NCBI GenBank assembly: GCA_964486155.1
Contig: CAZAKQ010000004.1
Span: forward strand, 1 to 50,896
Source of the DNA: JAHITU01 sp964486155
GTDB lineage: Bacteria; Patescibacteriota; Minisyncoccia; Phycocordibacterales; UBA12079
DNA length: 50,896 bases
Reading direction: 5' to 3'
In this document: positions 1-8,209 of the stretch, piece after piece
Numbering within the stretch: the first letter of the stretch is position 1
Layout: every line of letters starts with the position of its first letter
Program-made: the position numbers and the translations under genes
Notes under the pieces: model-generated
Told to the model about the DNA's origin: nothing
Seen by the model: the letters and a program-made list of their open reading frames with translations, nothing else
The model's database searches: none

Positions 1-28
1 AAATTGAGGTCGTACCTCTAAACAAATT

Positions 29-397
29 ATGATGAAAAAAATAATACAATTAAATTATAAATTCCAATATTTTATTATTTTAGGGATTTTGTTTTTACCT
101 ATATCCGCATTTGCTTTATCTAATGAACCAATTAAACTTAAAAATCCTATAGGAAATATAAAAAGTTTAAAAGCTTTTATAGATGAAATTTTGGGAGTAG
201 TAATAACTATTGCAACTCCCATAGCTATTTTAGCTATAATTTATTCAGGATTCCTTTTCGTCAAAGCTCAAGGAAATTCTACTAAACTAGAAGAAGCTAA
301 AAAAACTTTAATATATGTTTTAATTGGAATAATGGTGTTATTAGGAGCTCAATTATTATCATCTGTAATTGACGGAACAATTACTAGTCTTAAGTAA
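29..397 (+). CDS. VirB2/TrbC-like pilin, small secreted membrane protein
   Basis: A 122-residue protein starting with a lysine-rich tip, a hydrophobic signal segment (about residues 13-30, ending near AFA), a short polar stretch and two further hydrophobic segments (about 55-78 and 93-110) separated by a charged loop containing KLEEAKKTL. This signal plus two-helix layout is that of the TrbC/VirB2 pilin family, which is common in Patescibacteria and may form a surface filament. An alternative ATG lies one codon downstream. No partner secretion genes are in the window, so the role is inferred from architecture only. Confidence 0.6.
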   Translation: MMKKIIQLNYKFQYFIILGILFLPISAFALSNEPIKLKNPIGNIKSLKAFIDEILGVVITIATPIAILAIIYSGFLFVKAQGNSTKLEEAKKTLIYVLIGIMVLLGAQLLSSVIDGTITSLK

Positions 398-571
398 ATT
401 AAGTCCGGCCTCTTAATTAAGATAGCTGTAATCTTTAGTCGTTGAGTGTTGTTTAATCATTACTGAACCTGTCCGTCTTAGGAGGAGTCGGATTTCTTAA
501 GAATTTTAAAGTTGTATTCAGCAAATTAAAAAAAAGAGAAACGAATAATTCGTTTCTCTGTTTTTTTGGGT
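398..571. other. Intergenic with tRNA-like scrap and shared terminator
   Basis: No gene seen. Around 468-497 is a short palindromic stretch (CCGTCTTAGGAGGA) that recurs in degenerate form near 26889 and 30440, where it is inserted in another repeat. The gap ends with the bidirectional terminator listed separately. Confidence 0.4.
535..567. terminator. Bidirectional hairpin terminator
   Basis: AGAGAAACGAAT pairs with ATTCGTTTCTCT, with A-tracts on the left and a T-run on the right, between two convergent genes (pilin on + and the 144-residue protein on -). Confidence 0.75.
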
Positions 572-1006
572 TTATTTTTTCTGGACAAAAAAAGTAGCTT
601 TTTTTCCTTTGTCGTCCCACATAGTTCCTATGTGTCCATAGGAACTTTTTTTAAGATACCATATTCCGATTTCTCCAGGTTGGTGATATTCCCCTTTTTG
701 ATCAGCAAACATTCTTTTAAATATTGCTCTTACTCCAGTTCGGCGAGAATAAGATATCATTTCAAGTATTTCTCCTTTTGCATCAAACTTAATTTTTTCT
801 ACATTGGCTATTAATGAGTCTGTTTTTGTTGTCCAACCCATTACATAATTAGTTTGAGTTGAAAGTTTCTGTACAGAAGTTTTTTTCTTTATGATTTTGT
901 CTTGTTTTAGATAAGAGTAACCTTTATAACAAACAAAACCAAAAAGAAAAAATACAGCGATCCCAAATAAGATATTTTTATGAGTTTTTTGTGACATAGT
1001 TGCCAT
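572..1006 (-). CDS. Anchored hypothetical protein, SPFH operon
   Basis: A 144-residue protein with one N-terminal membrane segment (about residues 11-28) followed by a soluble part rich in Lys. Its start codon overlaps the stop of the upstream SPFH-like gene (TAATG), so the two are translationally coupled and probably cotranscribed. A second ATG three codons in is equally possible. I do not recognise a domain; the single anchor and soluble tail suggest an extracytoplasmic or membrane-surface partner of the SPFH-like protein. Confidence 0.65.
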   Translation of the reverse strand: MATMSQKTHKNILFGIAVFFLFGFVCYKGYSYLKQDKIIKKKTSVQKLSTQTNYVMGWTTKTDSLIANVEKIKFDAKGEILEMISYSRRTGVRAIFKRMFADQKGEYHQPGEIGIWYLKKSSYGHIGTMWDDKGKKATFFVQKK

Positions 1007-2268
1007 TATTGACCTCCTTCAGAAATAGTTGGATCTACTACGGGTTTAATTTTGCTCCCATCTCCCATATTTTTAAAATGAGTAGTTTTGACTTTTCCTG
1101 TTGATTCTAAGGCAAAATTAAAACATTCTGGCATTGTTTTCAAGCCTTTTTTCGTAACTTTTATTGACGTAGATTCCAATTCTTTGGTATAAAAAAGATT
1201 ATTCTTAATTTCTTCTGCGTCTTTTGTGTCAAAGCCATCAATAGAAAATAAATTAGCTTCATTTAAAGATAAGAGGTCCTTAATAGTTTGAGCTCCCATT
1301 TTAGACAAAATTCTAAAGATTTTTAGAGAAAAACCTGCATTTTTGATTTTGGTTGACAAAAATTCTTCAGTTATTACTCTTTTTTTGTACACCTTTTTAA
1401 CTTCAGCTTTTCCACCATTGTCTAAAAAATGCTGTAAGGCTATTTCTTTTAAATTTTCAGTTGCTTTTTGATCAGTTAATACTTTTTGGTAATCAGGATG
1501 GTAATCAAAATCAGAAATAGTGACTCTTTCACAAATTATTCCATAAGATCTTTCTAGTGGAGTTGTTTTTCTTTGTGAAAAAAAGTTTTCATTTATTCTC
1601 TTTCTCCTCCTTTTTTCTTTTTCTTCTTTCCTTAAATCAACACCAAAGATTTCTTCTAAATCTTTTTCTATAAGATCTGTATCTCCTCTTAATTCAGTAG
1701 AAATTCCTTTGGCAACTATTGTTGAAAGTCTAGCACTGAAAGTCTCTTTCATTGCTTTATTGATTATTTCTTCTGTTAATCCTTCAAATATCTCAGCATT
1801 GTGGGGATCTGGTCTAAGTTCCATTGTTCCTTTGGCTAACATAGGAACTCCATCTTTAGCAGGATAATCTTCTTCAAGACTTATTTCTATAGATTTTATT
1901 TCAATAATACTGGTTTCTTTGTTGTTAAGAACTAACCAAGGATATTTGAAATAAAATCCAGGGAAATATGTAAATATATCTCCATTATAGTAATGGTACA
2001 TATTTATTGCTGTGTAGCTAGGAACTTCAAAAGAAAAATAGCTTAGAAAAGTTCCGGCAAAGGCAAAAAATCCTACTATAATAATAGTGATATACGTAAT
2101 ATTATTTAATTCAAAAAACAAAGATAAACCGAAACATATTGTTATCGGAGGTAAAGCCCAGCAGATAAAAGCAAATAATGTTGGGGTTGTAAAGTATTCT
2201 ATTATTGCAGTGAGTATTTGCAAAAAACCTTTTTTTTGAGCGTCTAATGCTGCTTTGTTTTCAGCCAT
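1006..2268 (-). CDS. SPFH/band-7-like membrane protein with helix-hairpin-helix tail
   Basis: A 420-residue protein with two hydrophobic segments near the N-terminus (about 27-50 and 57-80), then a region resembling SPFH/band-7 proteins (a GDIFTYFPGFYFKYPW-type segment, beta-rich stretch and charged helices about 100-290). Unusually, residues about 320-350 (KMGAQTIKDLLSLNEANLFS) read like the helix-hairpin-helix/alpha-CTD type DNA-binding fold. The start is supported by AAGGAG 8 nt upstream. It leads a two-gene operon with its own strong promoter at 2397-2426. Membrane scaffold is the family expectation; the DNA-binding-like tail is inference from the local pattern. Confidence 0.55.
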   Translation of the reverse strand: MAENKAALDAQKKGFLQILTAIIEYFTTPTLFAFICWALPPITICFGLSLFFELNNITYITIIIVGFFAFAGTFLSYFSFEVPSYTAINMYHYYNGDIFTYFPGFYFKYPWLVLNNKETSIIEIKSIEISLEEDYPAKDGVPMLAKGTMELRPDPHNAEIFEGLTEEIINKAMKETFSARLSTIVAKGISTELRGDTDLIEKDLEEIFGVDLRKEEKEKRRRKRINENFFSQRKTTPLERSYGIICERVTISDFDYHPDYQKVLTDQKATENLKEIALQHFLDNGGKAEVKKVYKKRVITEEFLSTKIKNAGFSLKIFRILSKMGAQTIKDLLSLNEANLFSIDGFDTKDAEEIKNNLFYTKELESTSIKVTKKGLKTMPECFNFALESTGKVKTTHFKNMGDGSKIKPVVDPTISEGGQ

Positions 2269-2348
2269 TTCAAATCTCCTTTAAATTTAAGTTTTTGTGT
2301 ATATAGTTAATTAAAAATAATTTTTTTAATTTAGTTTTTTCAAAGAAT

Positions 2349-2384
2349 TGTGAAATCCCAAACCCAATAGGGAACAATTCAGAC
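2349..2384 (-). promoter_or_regulatory. Hairpin in the 5' leader of the SPFH operon
   Basis: On the minus strand GAATTGTTCCC pairs with GGGATTTCACAATTC across a short loop. It lies between the promoter and the start codon in a leader of about 120 nt; a regulatory role is possible but unproven. Confidence 0.35.
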
Positions 2385-2396
2385 TTTCTGCGTTGT

Positions 2397-2426
2397 ATTA
2401 TATAACAATAATAGAGGATATGTCAA
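2397..2426 (-). promoter_or_regulatory. Sigma-70-type promoter of the SPFH operon
   Basis: Minus-strand TTGACA, 18 nt spacer, TATAAT. It is the best consensus match near the operon and points into the SPFH-like gene. Confidence 0.7.
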
Positions 2427-2444
2427 GTTTCATACACCCCCTCC

Positions 2445-2496
2445 AACTTATCGTAGTCCAACCACGATATCTATCGTGGTTGGACTACGATAAGTT
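2445..2496. repeat. REP-like palindrome, left flank of transposase
   Basis: A perfect 24-bp inverted repeat with a 4-nt loop, arms reading AACTTATCGTAGTCCAAC and onwards. The core ATCGTAGTCCAAC-ACGAT recurs at 3197-3227 on the other side of the transposase gene and at 41513-41554. Confidence 0.85.
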
Positions 2497-2520
2497 AAAT
2501 TATTGTGATATAATGTAATT

Positions 2521-3189
2521 ATGAGAAAACACCCTTTTGTAATTGGCGAATATTATCATATATATAATCGCGGAACTGATAAAAGAATTATTTTTAAAGA
2601 TAAGTTTGATTTAGATAGATTTAAAAAATCTATAGATAAATTTAATACTTTGGAACCAATTGAACATATTCATTATAAATTGAAAAAAACTAAAAAAAGA
2701 CAAAAGTTAGTAGATATTATAGTATATAGTCTAAATCCAAATCATTATCATTTTATCTTAACCCCGTTAATAGATAATGGAATTGAAAAATTTATGCATA
2801 AATTAGGGGGAGGTTATACTCGATATTTTAATGAAAAATATAAAAGATCAGGTGTTTTGTTTCAAGGTAGATTTAAATCAATTTTAATAGATTCAGATAA
2901 TTATTTAATGTATTTAAGTGCTTATATTAATTTAAATAATAAAATTCATTTTTTGACTAAAAATATTTCTAAAATAGATAAAGAAAAATTATTTTATAGC
3001 AGTAGTTGGAAAGAATATATAGGAGAAAAAAAGATAAATTTTTGTAATAAAAGTATCATTTTAGATAGAAGTGACGGAGATTTTGCTGATTATAAAGAAT
3101 TTGCTAAAAATGTAGTAAAAAGTGTTCTTAGTAAAAGATTGAATGATAAGTTAAAATTTAATGAAGATTTGCTAATGGAAAAAATATAA
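2521..3189 (+). CDS. REP-associated tyrosine transposase (RAYT, Y1 family)
   Basis: A 222-residue Y1/HUH transposase. The N-terminal GEYYHIYNRGTDKRIIF and central NPNHYHFILTP (His-x-His metal site, about residues 76-78), GRFKSILIDSDNYLM and YLSAYINLNN (candidate nucleophile Tyr near 150) are typical of RAYTs. It is bracketed by palindromes of one family, the expected substrates. There is no Shine-Dalgarno site; a TATAAT box ends 7 nt before the ATG, suggesting a leaderless transcript. Family knowledge: RAYTs cut and move REP-type single-strand hairpins. Confidence 0.88.
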   Translation: MRKHPFVIGEYYHIYNRGTDKRIIFKDKFDLDRFKKSIDKFNTLEPIEHIHYKLKKTKKRQKLVDIIVYSLNPNHYHFILTPLIDNGIEKFMHKLGGGYTRYFNEKYKRSGVLFQGRFKSILIDSDNYLMYLSAYINLNNKIHFLTKNISKIDKEKLFYSSSWKEYIGEKKINFCNKSIILDRSDGDFADYKEFAKNVVKSVLSKRLNDKLKFNEDLLMEKI

Positions 3190-3196
3190 TTGTTAT

Positions 3197-3227
3197 AAAA
3201 CTATCGTAGTTGGACTACGATAGTTTT
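3197..3227. repeat. REP-like palindrome, right flank of transposase
   Basis: AAAACTATCGTAGT, 3-nt loop, ACTACGATAGTTTT, just after the transposase stop codon. It shares the ATCGTAGT core with the left copy and could double as its terminator. Confidence 0.8.
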
Positions 3228-3274
3228 AGTGGAAAAAAATGATAAGTTTTGTTAAAATATAATAATTATATATG

Positions 3275-3440
3275 CCGAGGTGGCGAAACCTGCCTGCCGG
3301 CAGGCAGGTTGGTAGACGCGCTCAGTCGAGCGAATGAAAAACAAACTACTTTGCTTTTCATCCAATTTTTGTAAAGCAAAAAATTTTCGTTATCGAACGA
3401 TAGTGAGATAGAAAATAGGGCTAGTGGAGTTCTCCGCTAG
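3275..3440 (+). pseudogene. tRNA-Leu-like copy with palindrome in the D-loop
   Basis: The first bases (GCCGAGGTGGCGAAA) and TTGGTAGACGCGCT match the 5' part of the intact tRNA-Leu at 3479, but a 24-bp perfect palindrome sits in the D-loop. The anticodon region is replaced by hairpins (CGCTCAGTCGAGCG; ATGAAAA paired with TTTTCAT) and the recognisable end near 3420-3440 (GGGCTAGTGGAGTTCTCCGC) is degenerate. A TATAAT box lies upstream. It cannot make a normal tRNA. Confidence 0.65.
3287..3310. repeat. 24-bp GC-rich palindrome (family P1)
   Basis: A perfect palindrome with half-site AACCTGCCTGCC. Related copies lie at about 5189, 5642, 8418, 8717, 38848 and 39544. Here it interrupts the D-loop of a tRNA-Leu-like copy. 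Confidence 0.85.
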
Positions 3441-3478
3441 TTTTTGATATAGTATATAAAATTAAATAAATTAGGAAT

Positions 3479-3560
3479 GCCGGAGTGGCGAAATTGGTAG
3501 ACGCGCTAGTCTTAGGAACTAGTGGAGCAATCCGTGGAGGTTCAAATCCTCTCTCCGGCA
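3479..3560 (+). tRNA. tRNA-Leu (anticodon TAG)
   Basis: A complete cloverleaf: acceptor GCCGGAG/CTCCGGC with discriminator A, D-arm with TTGGTAGACG, anticodon stem CTAGT with loop CTTAGGA, long variable arm and TTCAAAT T-loop. Its 3' end is two nucleotides from the start codon of htpX. Confidence 0.95.
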
Positions 3561-3562
3561 CA

Positions 3563-4459
3563 ATGAACACCACTCAACAAAAATCAGAAAATATTAGAAA
3601 GACATATTTGTTGATGTCTTTGTTTTTAATTATAGTGATTGGAATCGGATGGCTTTTTTCAGAAATAATAGGAAATTCAGATATTTTATATTTTGCAGTT
3701 GGGTTTTCTTTATTAATGAATATTTTTAGTTATTGGTTTTCAGATAAGATTGTTTTAAAAATGTCTGGAGCTAAACCGATTAAAAGAGAAGATAATAGAG
3801 AGCTTTTTGATTCTGTCGAGAGATTATGTCGACAAGCTTATTTACCCATTCCTAAAATCTATATAATGGATGATCAGTCGCTGAATGCTTTTGCAACAGG
3901 AAGAAATGCAAAAAATTCTGCCGTGGCTTTTACTCAAGGTCTTTTAAATACTTTAGATCAAAGAGAATTAGAAGGAGTAATTGCTCATGAACTTTCTCAT
4001 ATTCAAAATAATGATATTTTGATTTCTACTATTATTGTAGTTTTGGTAGGATTTGTTTCTCTTTTATCAGATTTCTTTTTAAGAATGTCAATTTTTGGAG
4101 GATTTAGAGATAATGAGAATAACTCAGCTGGTTCAATAATGGCTGTTGCAGGAATTGTTTTAGCTATTTTAGCTCCGTTTGTAGCAATGATAATTCAATT
4201 AGCTATCTCTAGAAAAAGGGAATTTTTAGCTGATGCTTCAGGTGCTTCTCTAACTCACAATCCTTCTGGATTAGCTAGTGCTTTAGAAAAGATTTCTTCT
4301 AACTCAATTCCTATGAAAAAAGCTTCTCAAGCGACTGCCCATTTATTTATTTCTAATCCTTATAAACGAAAAAATAAAACTAGTTTCTTGGCTAAAATGT
4401 TTATGACTCACCCTCCTGTGGAAGAAAGAATTAAGGTTTTGAGAGGAGGTAGGGTTTAA
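3563..4459 (+). CDS. htpX: HtpX-like M48 family membrane metallopeptidase
   Basis: 298 residues starting at ATG 3563. Upstream in-frame codons belong to tRNA-Leu and should be excluded. Two N-terminal membrane segments (about 15-55), the zinc motif HELSH near residue 141, two more membrane segments (about 155-205), the downstream glutamate motif in SRKREFLADASGA and a C-terminal THPPVEERI give the full HtpX layout. The family degrades damaged membrane proteins at the inner membrane. The gene begins 2 nt after the tRNA 3' end with no room for a Shine-Dalgarno site, so tRNA processing would yield a nearly leaderless mRNA. Confidence 0.9.
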   Translation: MNTTQQKSENIRKTYLLMSLFLIIVIGIGWLFSEIIGNSDILYFAVGFSLLMNIFSYWFSDKIVLKMSGAKPIKREDNRELFDSVERLCRQAYLPIPKIYIMDDQSLNAFATGRNAKNSAVAFTQGLLNTLDQRELEGVIAHELSHIQNNDILISTIIVVLVGFVSLLSDFFLRMSIFGGFRDNENNSAGSIMAVAGIVLAILAPFVAMIIQLAISRKREFLADASGASLTHNPSGLASALEKISSNSIPMKKASQATAHLFISNPYKRKNKTSFLAKMFMTHPPVEERIKVLRGGRV

Positions 4460-4473
4460 AATTTTTAATTTTT

Positions 4474-4513
4474 AAACATCTACTATTTCAATCGATTGGA
4501 ATAGTAGATGTTT
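4474..4513. terminator. Palindromic terminator after htpX
   Basis: AAACATCTACTATT pairs with AATAGTAGATGTTT around CAATCGATTG with one mismatch, followed by T-rich sequence. The same arms with a different centre occur at 22708-22735, and the ATCGATTGGA centre recurs twice upstream of the TrpR-like gene. Confidence 0.6.
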
Positions 4514-4757
4514 TTAAATTTAATTAAAAATATATTCTGGTATTCTGCAGAATACTAGAATAAATATATAAAACAAAAATTACACTAAATCTGTGATCGT
4601 GAATTTAATATAGTAGATTTTTTGTGGTAATTTAAAGTATTTTGAGTTAAAATTTAAGTAATTAATAATTAATAAATAGAAAGTTGAGAGTGGAGGGTAG
4701 AAGGTAGTAAAAATTTGCTTTGCAAACTTTTTTCAAGACTTTCGACGAATATATATT

Positions 4758-5138
4758 ATGCAAAATAATAAATTATCAATGTTTGGAGTGGGGGTGATAG
4801 TAGTTTTTGTCTTGTTTTTGCTTTGGGCAGTTCCACAATATAAGGTATGGACTCAAGAATTGTCAGGAAAAGCTTTATTTAAAGAAGCTGAATGGAGTCG
4901 TCAAATTGCTGTTGAAGAAGCAAAAGCTAAAAAAGAATCTGCAATTTTAGAAGCAGAGGCCGAAATTGAAAGAGCTAAAGGAGTAGCGGAAGCTAACGAC
5001 ATTGTTGCTGGATCATTAGAAGGAAGTGAAGAATATTTACGATATCTTTGGATTAATGGATTGAAAACTAATGAAATGCAAGTAATCTATGTTCCTACAG
5101 AAGCAGGATTGCCTATTTTGGAAGCAGGACGACGATAA
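4758..5138 (+). CDS. Short SPFH-tail-like membrane protein
   Basis: A 126-residue protein with one N-terminal membrane helix (about 9-27) followed by a charged, alanine/glutamate-rich coiled coil (about 45-85, AEAEIERAKGVAEAN) and a conserved-looking tail (YLRYLWINGL...VIYVPTEAGLPI). The coiled coil and tail resemble the C-terminal half of SPFH/HflC proteins without the SPFH domain proper. Membrane scaffold or phage-derived function cannot be decided from sequence. Confidence 0.6.
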   Translation: MQNNKLSMFGVGVIVVFVLFLLWAVPQYKVWTQELSGKALFKEAEWSRQIAVEEAKAKKESAILEAEAEIERAKGVAEANDIVAGSLEGSEEYLRYLWINGLKTNEMQVIYVPTEAGLPILEAGRR

Positions 5139-5340
5139 TTTTTATAATTTTTGGTAAAATTATAAAAATTATCGAATTATAAATGATACCTGCCGGCAGA
5201 CAGGAATTAAAAATTAAAAATTATGACGAATTTTGTCTTACAAAATTCGTCTTCGTGAATGGTTGTGAAATGAACCAGAAAATTAAAAAATAAAGCAAAA
5301 ATTACTATGGTTTTATTGATAAAACTATAGTAATAAATTA

Positions 5341-5380
5341 AAAAAGTTAACGGCTCAACTTGTTGAGCCGTTAACTTTTT
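5341..5380. terminator. Terminator at the end of the tRNA-Ser cluster
   Basis: AAAAAGTTAACGGCTCAAC pairs with GTTGAGCCGTTAACTTTTT. Read on the minus strand it closes the series tRNA-Ser, copy 2, copy 1. Confidence 0.7.
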
Positions 5381-5385
5381 ATTAT

Positions 5386-5540
5386 GCGGAGAGAACAGGA
5401 TTCGACTTCAACTCACTTAGTAAAATATTTCGTTCGTAAACTCACTCATATTTTACTAAGTGGTTCCTGTCCGGGCTCGCCAGTTAGAAAACTCGCTAAC
5501 GCTCGTTTTCTCTGGCTCCGCCTTTCGAATCCTCCCTCAC
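5386..5540 (-). repeat. tRNA-Ser-bounded structured element, copy 1
   Basis: The + strand begins with the reverse complement of the tRNA-Ser 3' end (GCGGAGAGAACAGGATTCG) and ends with TTTCGAATCCTCCCTC, the inverted T-loop region. Between are hairpin 1 (CACTTAGTAAAATAT with ATATTTTACTAAGTG), a linker GTCCGGGCTCGCC, hairpin 2 (AGAAAAC with GTTTTCT inside GCCAG/CTGGC) and CTCCGCCTTTCG. Five other elements in the window share this plan. Confidence 0.75.
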
Positions 5541-5590
5541 TGACAAGACACTTTTTTAAAATAGCTCAATCGCTATTTTAAAAAACTGTT

Positions 5591-5760
5591 GCGGAGAGAA
5601 CAGGATTCGGTCCCCAGTTCTAATTATTTTAATTCGCTTCGCCTGCTTGCCGGCAGGCAGGCTCCTAAAATAAAAAGAACTCTTGACCTCGGCGTTCAAA
5701 TTTTTCTTTCGCTATCGCTACAGAAAAATATATTCACTTTTTTCGAATCCTTTACTCTCT
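5591..5760 (-). repeat. tRNA-Ser-bounded structured element, copy 2
   Basis: Same ends as copy 1. Hairpin 1 pairs AGTTCT/TATTTTA with TAAAATA/AGAACT and carries a 20-bp copy of the P1 palindrome in its apical loop; the linker is CTTGACCTCGGCG; hairpin 2 pairs AAATTTTTCT with AGAAAAATAT around TTCGCTATCGCTAC. A/T-rich hairpins separate it from copy 1 (5552-5585) and from the intact tRNA (5774-5805). Confidence 0.75.
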
Positions 5761-5811
5761 TTAGTATGTTGTCAATTTAAAATACCTTAATAGGTATTTT
5801 AAATTATCAAT

Positions 5812-5897
5812 GCGGAGAGAACAGGATTCGAACCTGCGGTGCCTTTCGGCACGCTCGCTTTCCAAGCGAGTACCTTAAACCACTCAGCCATCTCTCC
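5812..5897 (-). tRNA. tRNA-Ser (anticodon GGA)
   Basis: Minus strand: acceptor GGAGAGA/TCTCTCC, D-arm, anticodon stem CTCGC/GCGAG with loop TTGGAAA, long variable arm (GTGCCGAAAGGCAC) and GGTTCGAATCC T-arm. Two partial copies of its 3' end lie immediately downstream. Confidence 0.95.
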
Positions 5898-5965
5898 TAA
5901 AATATTATGTTTATTATACTAAATTTACAAATTTTATAAAGTAAAAACATTGAAGTAAATATAAA

Positions 5966-6658
5966 TTACAAATATACTTCTTTTATATAAGAGTTTAAAT
6001 TAAAACTACTTTTGTTGCTAAGAGATTCAAATAAAAGATTCATCATTTCATAAAAAATTTTAACAATTTCTTTATCAGTTATTATAATTGCTTTTTTATT
6101 TTTTTGGTTTGCAAAAGTGATGAATTTTTTAGTTGATATGATTTCTCCGTATCCGTTAAAACTATCATTTGAAAACATTTTTACACCTAAAGTTCTACCA
6201 AGATGAGATTCTATTAAAGACCTTTCTACTTTTTCTAAAGCTTCTAGAGCTTTTTTATTTATTATTACTTTTAAAATAAACCTTCTCTTTTTGGATATAC
6301 GATGGTTATTTTTAATAAATGTTTTGTAAAAATTTTTAAAATTATTTTGTGCAGCCATACTCCCTTGTATTCCAAAAATTGTTGAGTTTTTAGGAAGGGT
6401 CAGTGATCGATTATAAACATTAACAAAATCTTTTCCTTTATATATTTGAAAAAGTTTTTTTGAGTTAAAAGGGGTGACTTTTAAACTCCACATTGATTTT
6501 TTGCCTTTAATTGTTTTTTTAACAAGCCCTAAATTTTGAAGCTTAGAAAGTCTATATTGAATTGTTGTTCTGGATAAATTAATTTTCCTTGCTATTTCAG
6601 AAGGATATGAGGGCTTTTTATCAAGAAATTTTAATATTGTTTTATCTATTTTAATCAT
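5966..6658 (-). CDS. Winged-helix transcriptional regulator
   Basis: A 230-residue protein whose first 65 residues form an ArsR/MarR-type winged helix (YPSEIARKINLSRTTIQYRL is the helix-turn-helix, then a basic wing). The remaining 160 residues are an unrecognised, Lys-rich, probably ligand- or partner-binding domain. It is divergent from the symporter gene at 6782 across a 123-bp gap with AT-rich promoters, so it may regulate that transporter; this is inferred from position. Confidence 0.7.
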   Translation of the reverse strand: MIKIDKTILKFLDKKPSYPSEIARKINLSRTTIQYRLSKLQNLGLVKKTIKGKKSMWSLKVTPFNSKKLFQIYKGKDFVNVYNRSLTLPKNSTIFGIQGSMAAQNNFKNFYKTFIKNNHRISKKRRFILKVIINKKALEALEKVERSLIESHLGRTLGVKMFSNDSFNGYGEIISTKKFITFANQKNKKAIIITDKEIVKIFYEMMNLLFESLSNKSSFNLNSYIKEVYL

Positions 6659-6781
6659 TCTTTAATAATACTATTGACGAACTATTTGTCAATAGCGGTA
6701 GAAAATAGCTTCAAATTAAAGGTTATTTTTAAATACATAATTTATCGCTATTTTTTTTATTGATTATGATAAAATATTTTT

Positions 6782-8116
6782 ATGGATACAGCTTATATAT
6801 ATTTGTTAATTTATCTAGCTATAGTTGGATATATTACATACAAATCCTCTAAAAAGAAAAAAGAGAGTGAATATATGAACAGTTCTAAAAGCTTATCTAC
6901 TTGGGAGTCAACCTGGACTACTTTTGCATCGCTCCTTACAGGATATAATTTTATTTTAGGTGTAACTTTTTCATATTTATTTGGCTTTTGGTATTTAATG
7001 GCTTTTGTTGGCGCAGGATTTGCTTTTGTTGTTTTGTATTTTCTTTTTAGAAATGAATTGTCTTTACTTCAAGAAAAATATAATTTATTTTCTATAGGAG
7101 ATTATTTTGGAATTAAATATGGTATTTTTTCTAAAAAATTTGTGAATATAATATTAACCGTGTCATTGTTCTTGTTTTTAATATTACAGATATTTGTAAA
7201 TACTAATCTTTTTTCAACCTTACTGGGTTCGGGTAAATTAATATCTCTTGTAGTTACTACAGGAATTGTTTGTTTATATTTGTGGTTTGGTGGTTTTAAT
7301 ACTTCAATTAAAACGGATATTTTTCAAGGAATTTTAATGCTTCCTATAATTTTAACAATTTTCTTTTTTCCTTTTAGCTTTACTTTAGAAAAGATACCCT
7401 CTGCTTTTGATTTGTCACAGTTTTGGTTTGCTGTGGGATTAGCATTTCTTCAATTTCTTAGTTTATTAGCACAACCAGAAAGTTTCCAAAGGATTTTTGC
7501 TGTTAAAAATTCTAAAATATTAAAAAAAAGTTTAGTCTATTCATTTTTAATGCTTATTTTGGTAGCTGGATCAATTGCTTATCTTGGCATTAATTTTAAA
7601 TTTGCAGGAATAATAATGGATCCTTCAAATTTGTTTGTTGAAGGAGTTCTTGGAGTTGTCCCTCAATGGCTTGGATCATTTCTTGTTATTTCTCTTATCG
7701 CTGCTTTTATGGGAGCTATAGATTCAAGTGCTTTTGCTCTAGGAGTTTTATTTTCTCGTTCTCGTGATACTGCTTCTGCCTATGCAGTTAAACAGACAAG
7801 ATTATTTACAGTTGGTAGTATTGTTGTAGCAGCTTTTGCCTCTTGGTATTTATTTTCGTTTTTGTCAGCTGTTTTTGCTCTTATCTCTTTGATATCGATC
7901 GTAGGAATGGCATTATTGATTTCTTTAATTTTTGAGGTAACAGAAAAAGAAATAATTATTTTTCTTGTCTCAGGAGTAGTAGTTTACTCTTTAGGTTTGT
8001 TAATGAATTTTATAACTAATAATCCTTTGACATCGTTAATTCCAAGTGTGGCTGGATTGATTATATTTTTAATTATTCATTTTTATGTTAAATATGAAAT
8101 ATTATTTAAGAATTAA
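6782..8116 (+). CDS. Sodium:solute symporter (SSF family)
   Basis: A 444-residue membrane protein with about 12-13 hydrophobic segments. The first helices (GYITYKSSKKKKESEYMNSS, then TWTTFASLLTGYNFILGVTF) and MGAIDSSAFALGVLFSRS near residue 310 are typical of the SSF/LeuT-fold transporters. The substrate cannot be told. A TAAAAT box 8 nt before the ATG and no Shine-Dalgarno suggest leaderless translation. The gene ends in a clear terminator at 8131-8159. Confidence 0.8.
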   Translation: MDTAYIYLLIYLAIVGYITYKSSKKKKESEYMNSSKSLSTWESTWTTFASLLTGYNFILGVTFSYLFGFWYLMAFVGAGFAFVVLYFLFRNELSLLQEKYNLFSIGDYFGIKYGIFSKKFVNIILTVSLFLFLILQIFVNTNLFSTLLGSGKLISLVVTTGIVCLYLWFGGFNTSIKTDIFQGILMLPIILTIFFFPFSFTLEKIPSAFDLSQFWFAVGLAFLQFLSLLAQPESFQRIFAVKNSKILKKSLVYSFLMLILVAGSIAYLGINFKFAGIIMDPSNLFVEGVLGVVPQWLGSFLVISLIAAFMGAIDSSAFALGVLFSRSRDTASAYAVKQTRLFTVGSIVVAAFASWYLFSFLSAVFALISLISIVGMALLISLIFEVTEKEIIIFLVSGVVVYSLGLLMNFITNNPLTSLIPSVAGLIIFLIIHFYVKYEILFKN

Positions 8117-8130
8117 AGTTTTATAAAATA

Positions 8131-8159
8131 AAAAAGCATCGGCGAAGCCGATGCTTTTT
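8131..8159. terminator. Intrinsic terminator after symporter
   Basis: AAAAAGCATCGGC pairs with GCCGATGCTTTTT around a GAA loop; works in both directions. Confidence 0.8.
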
Positions 8160-8177
8160 CTAACTACCTAAAAACCT

Positions 8178-8193
8178 TCCGCCAGTTGGCGGA
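8178..8193. repeat. 16-bp palindrome (family P2)
   Basis: TCCGCCAGTTGGCGGA. The same palindrome with one base changed lies at 36901-36916 inside a broken tRNA-Asn, and a decayed copy at about 46408. Confidence 0.7.
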
Positions 8194-8209
8194 TACCTAA
8201 TTTCTAAAT

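Noticed and set aside
5384..5780. Two short plus-strand open frames starting MRREQDS
   Set aside because: They run through the tRNA-Ser 3' end copies and hairpins; the shared start comes from the repeat, not from a gene.
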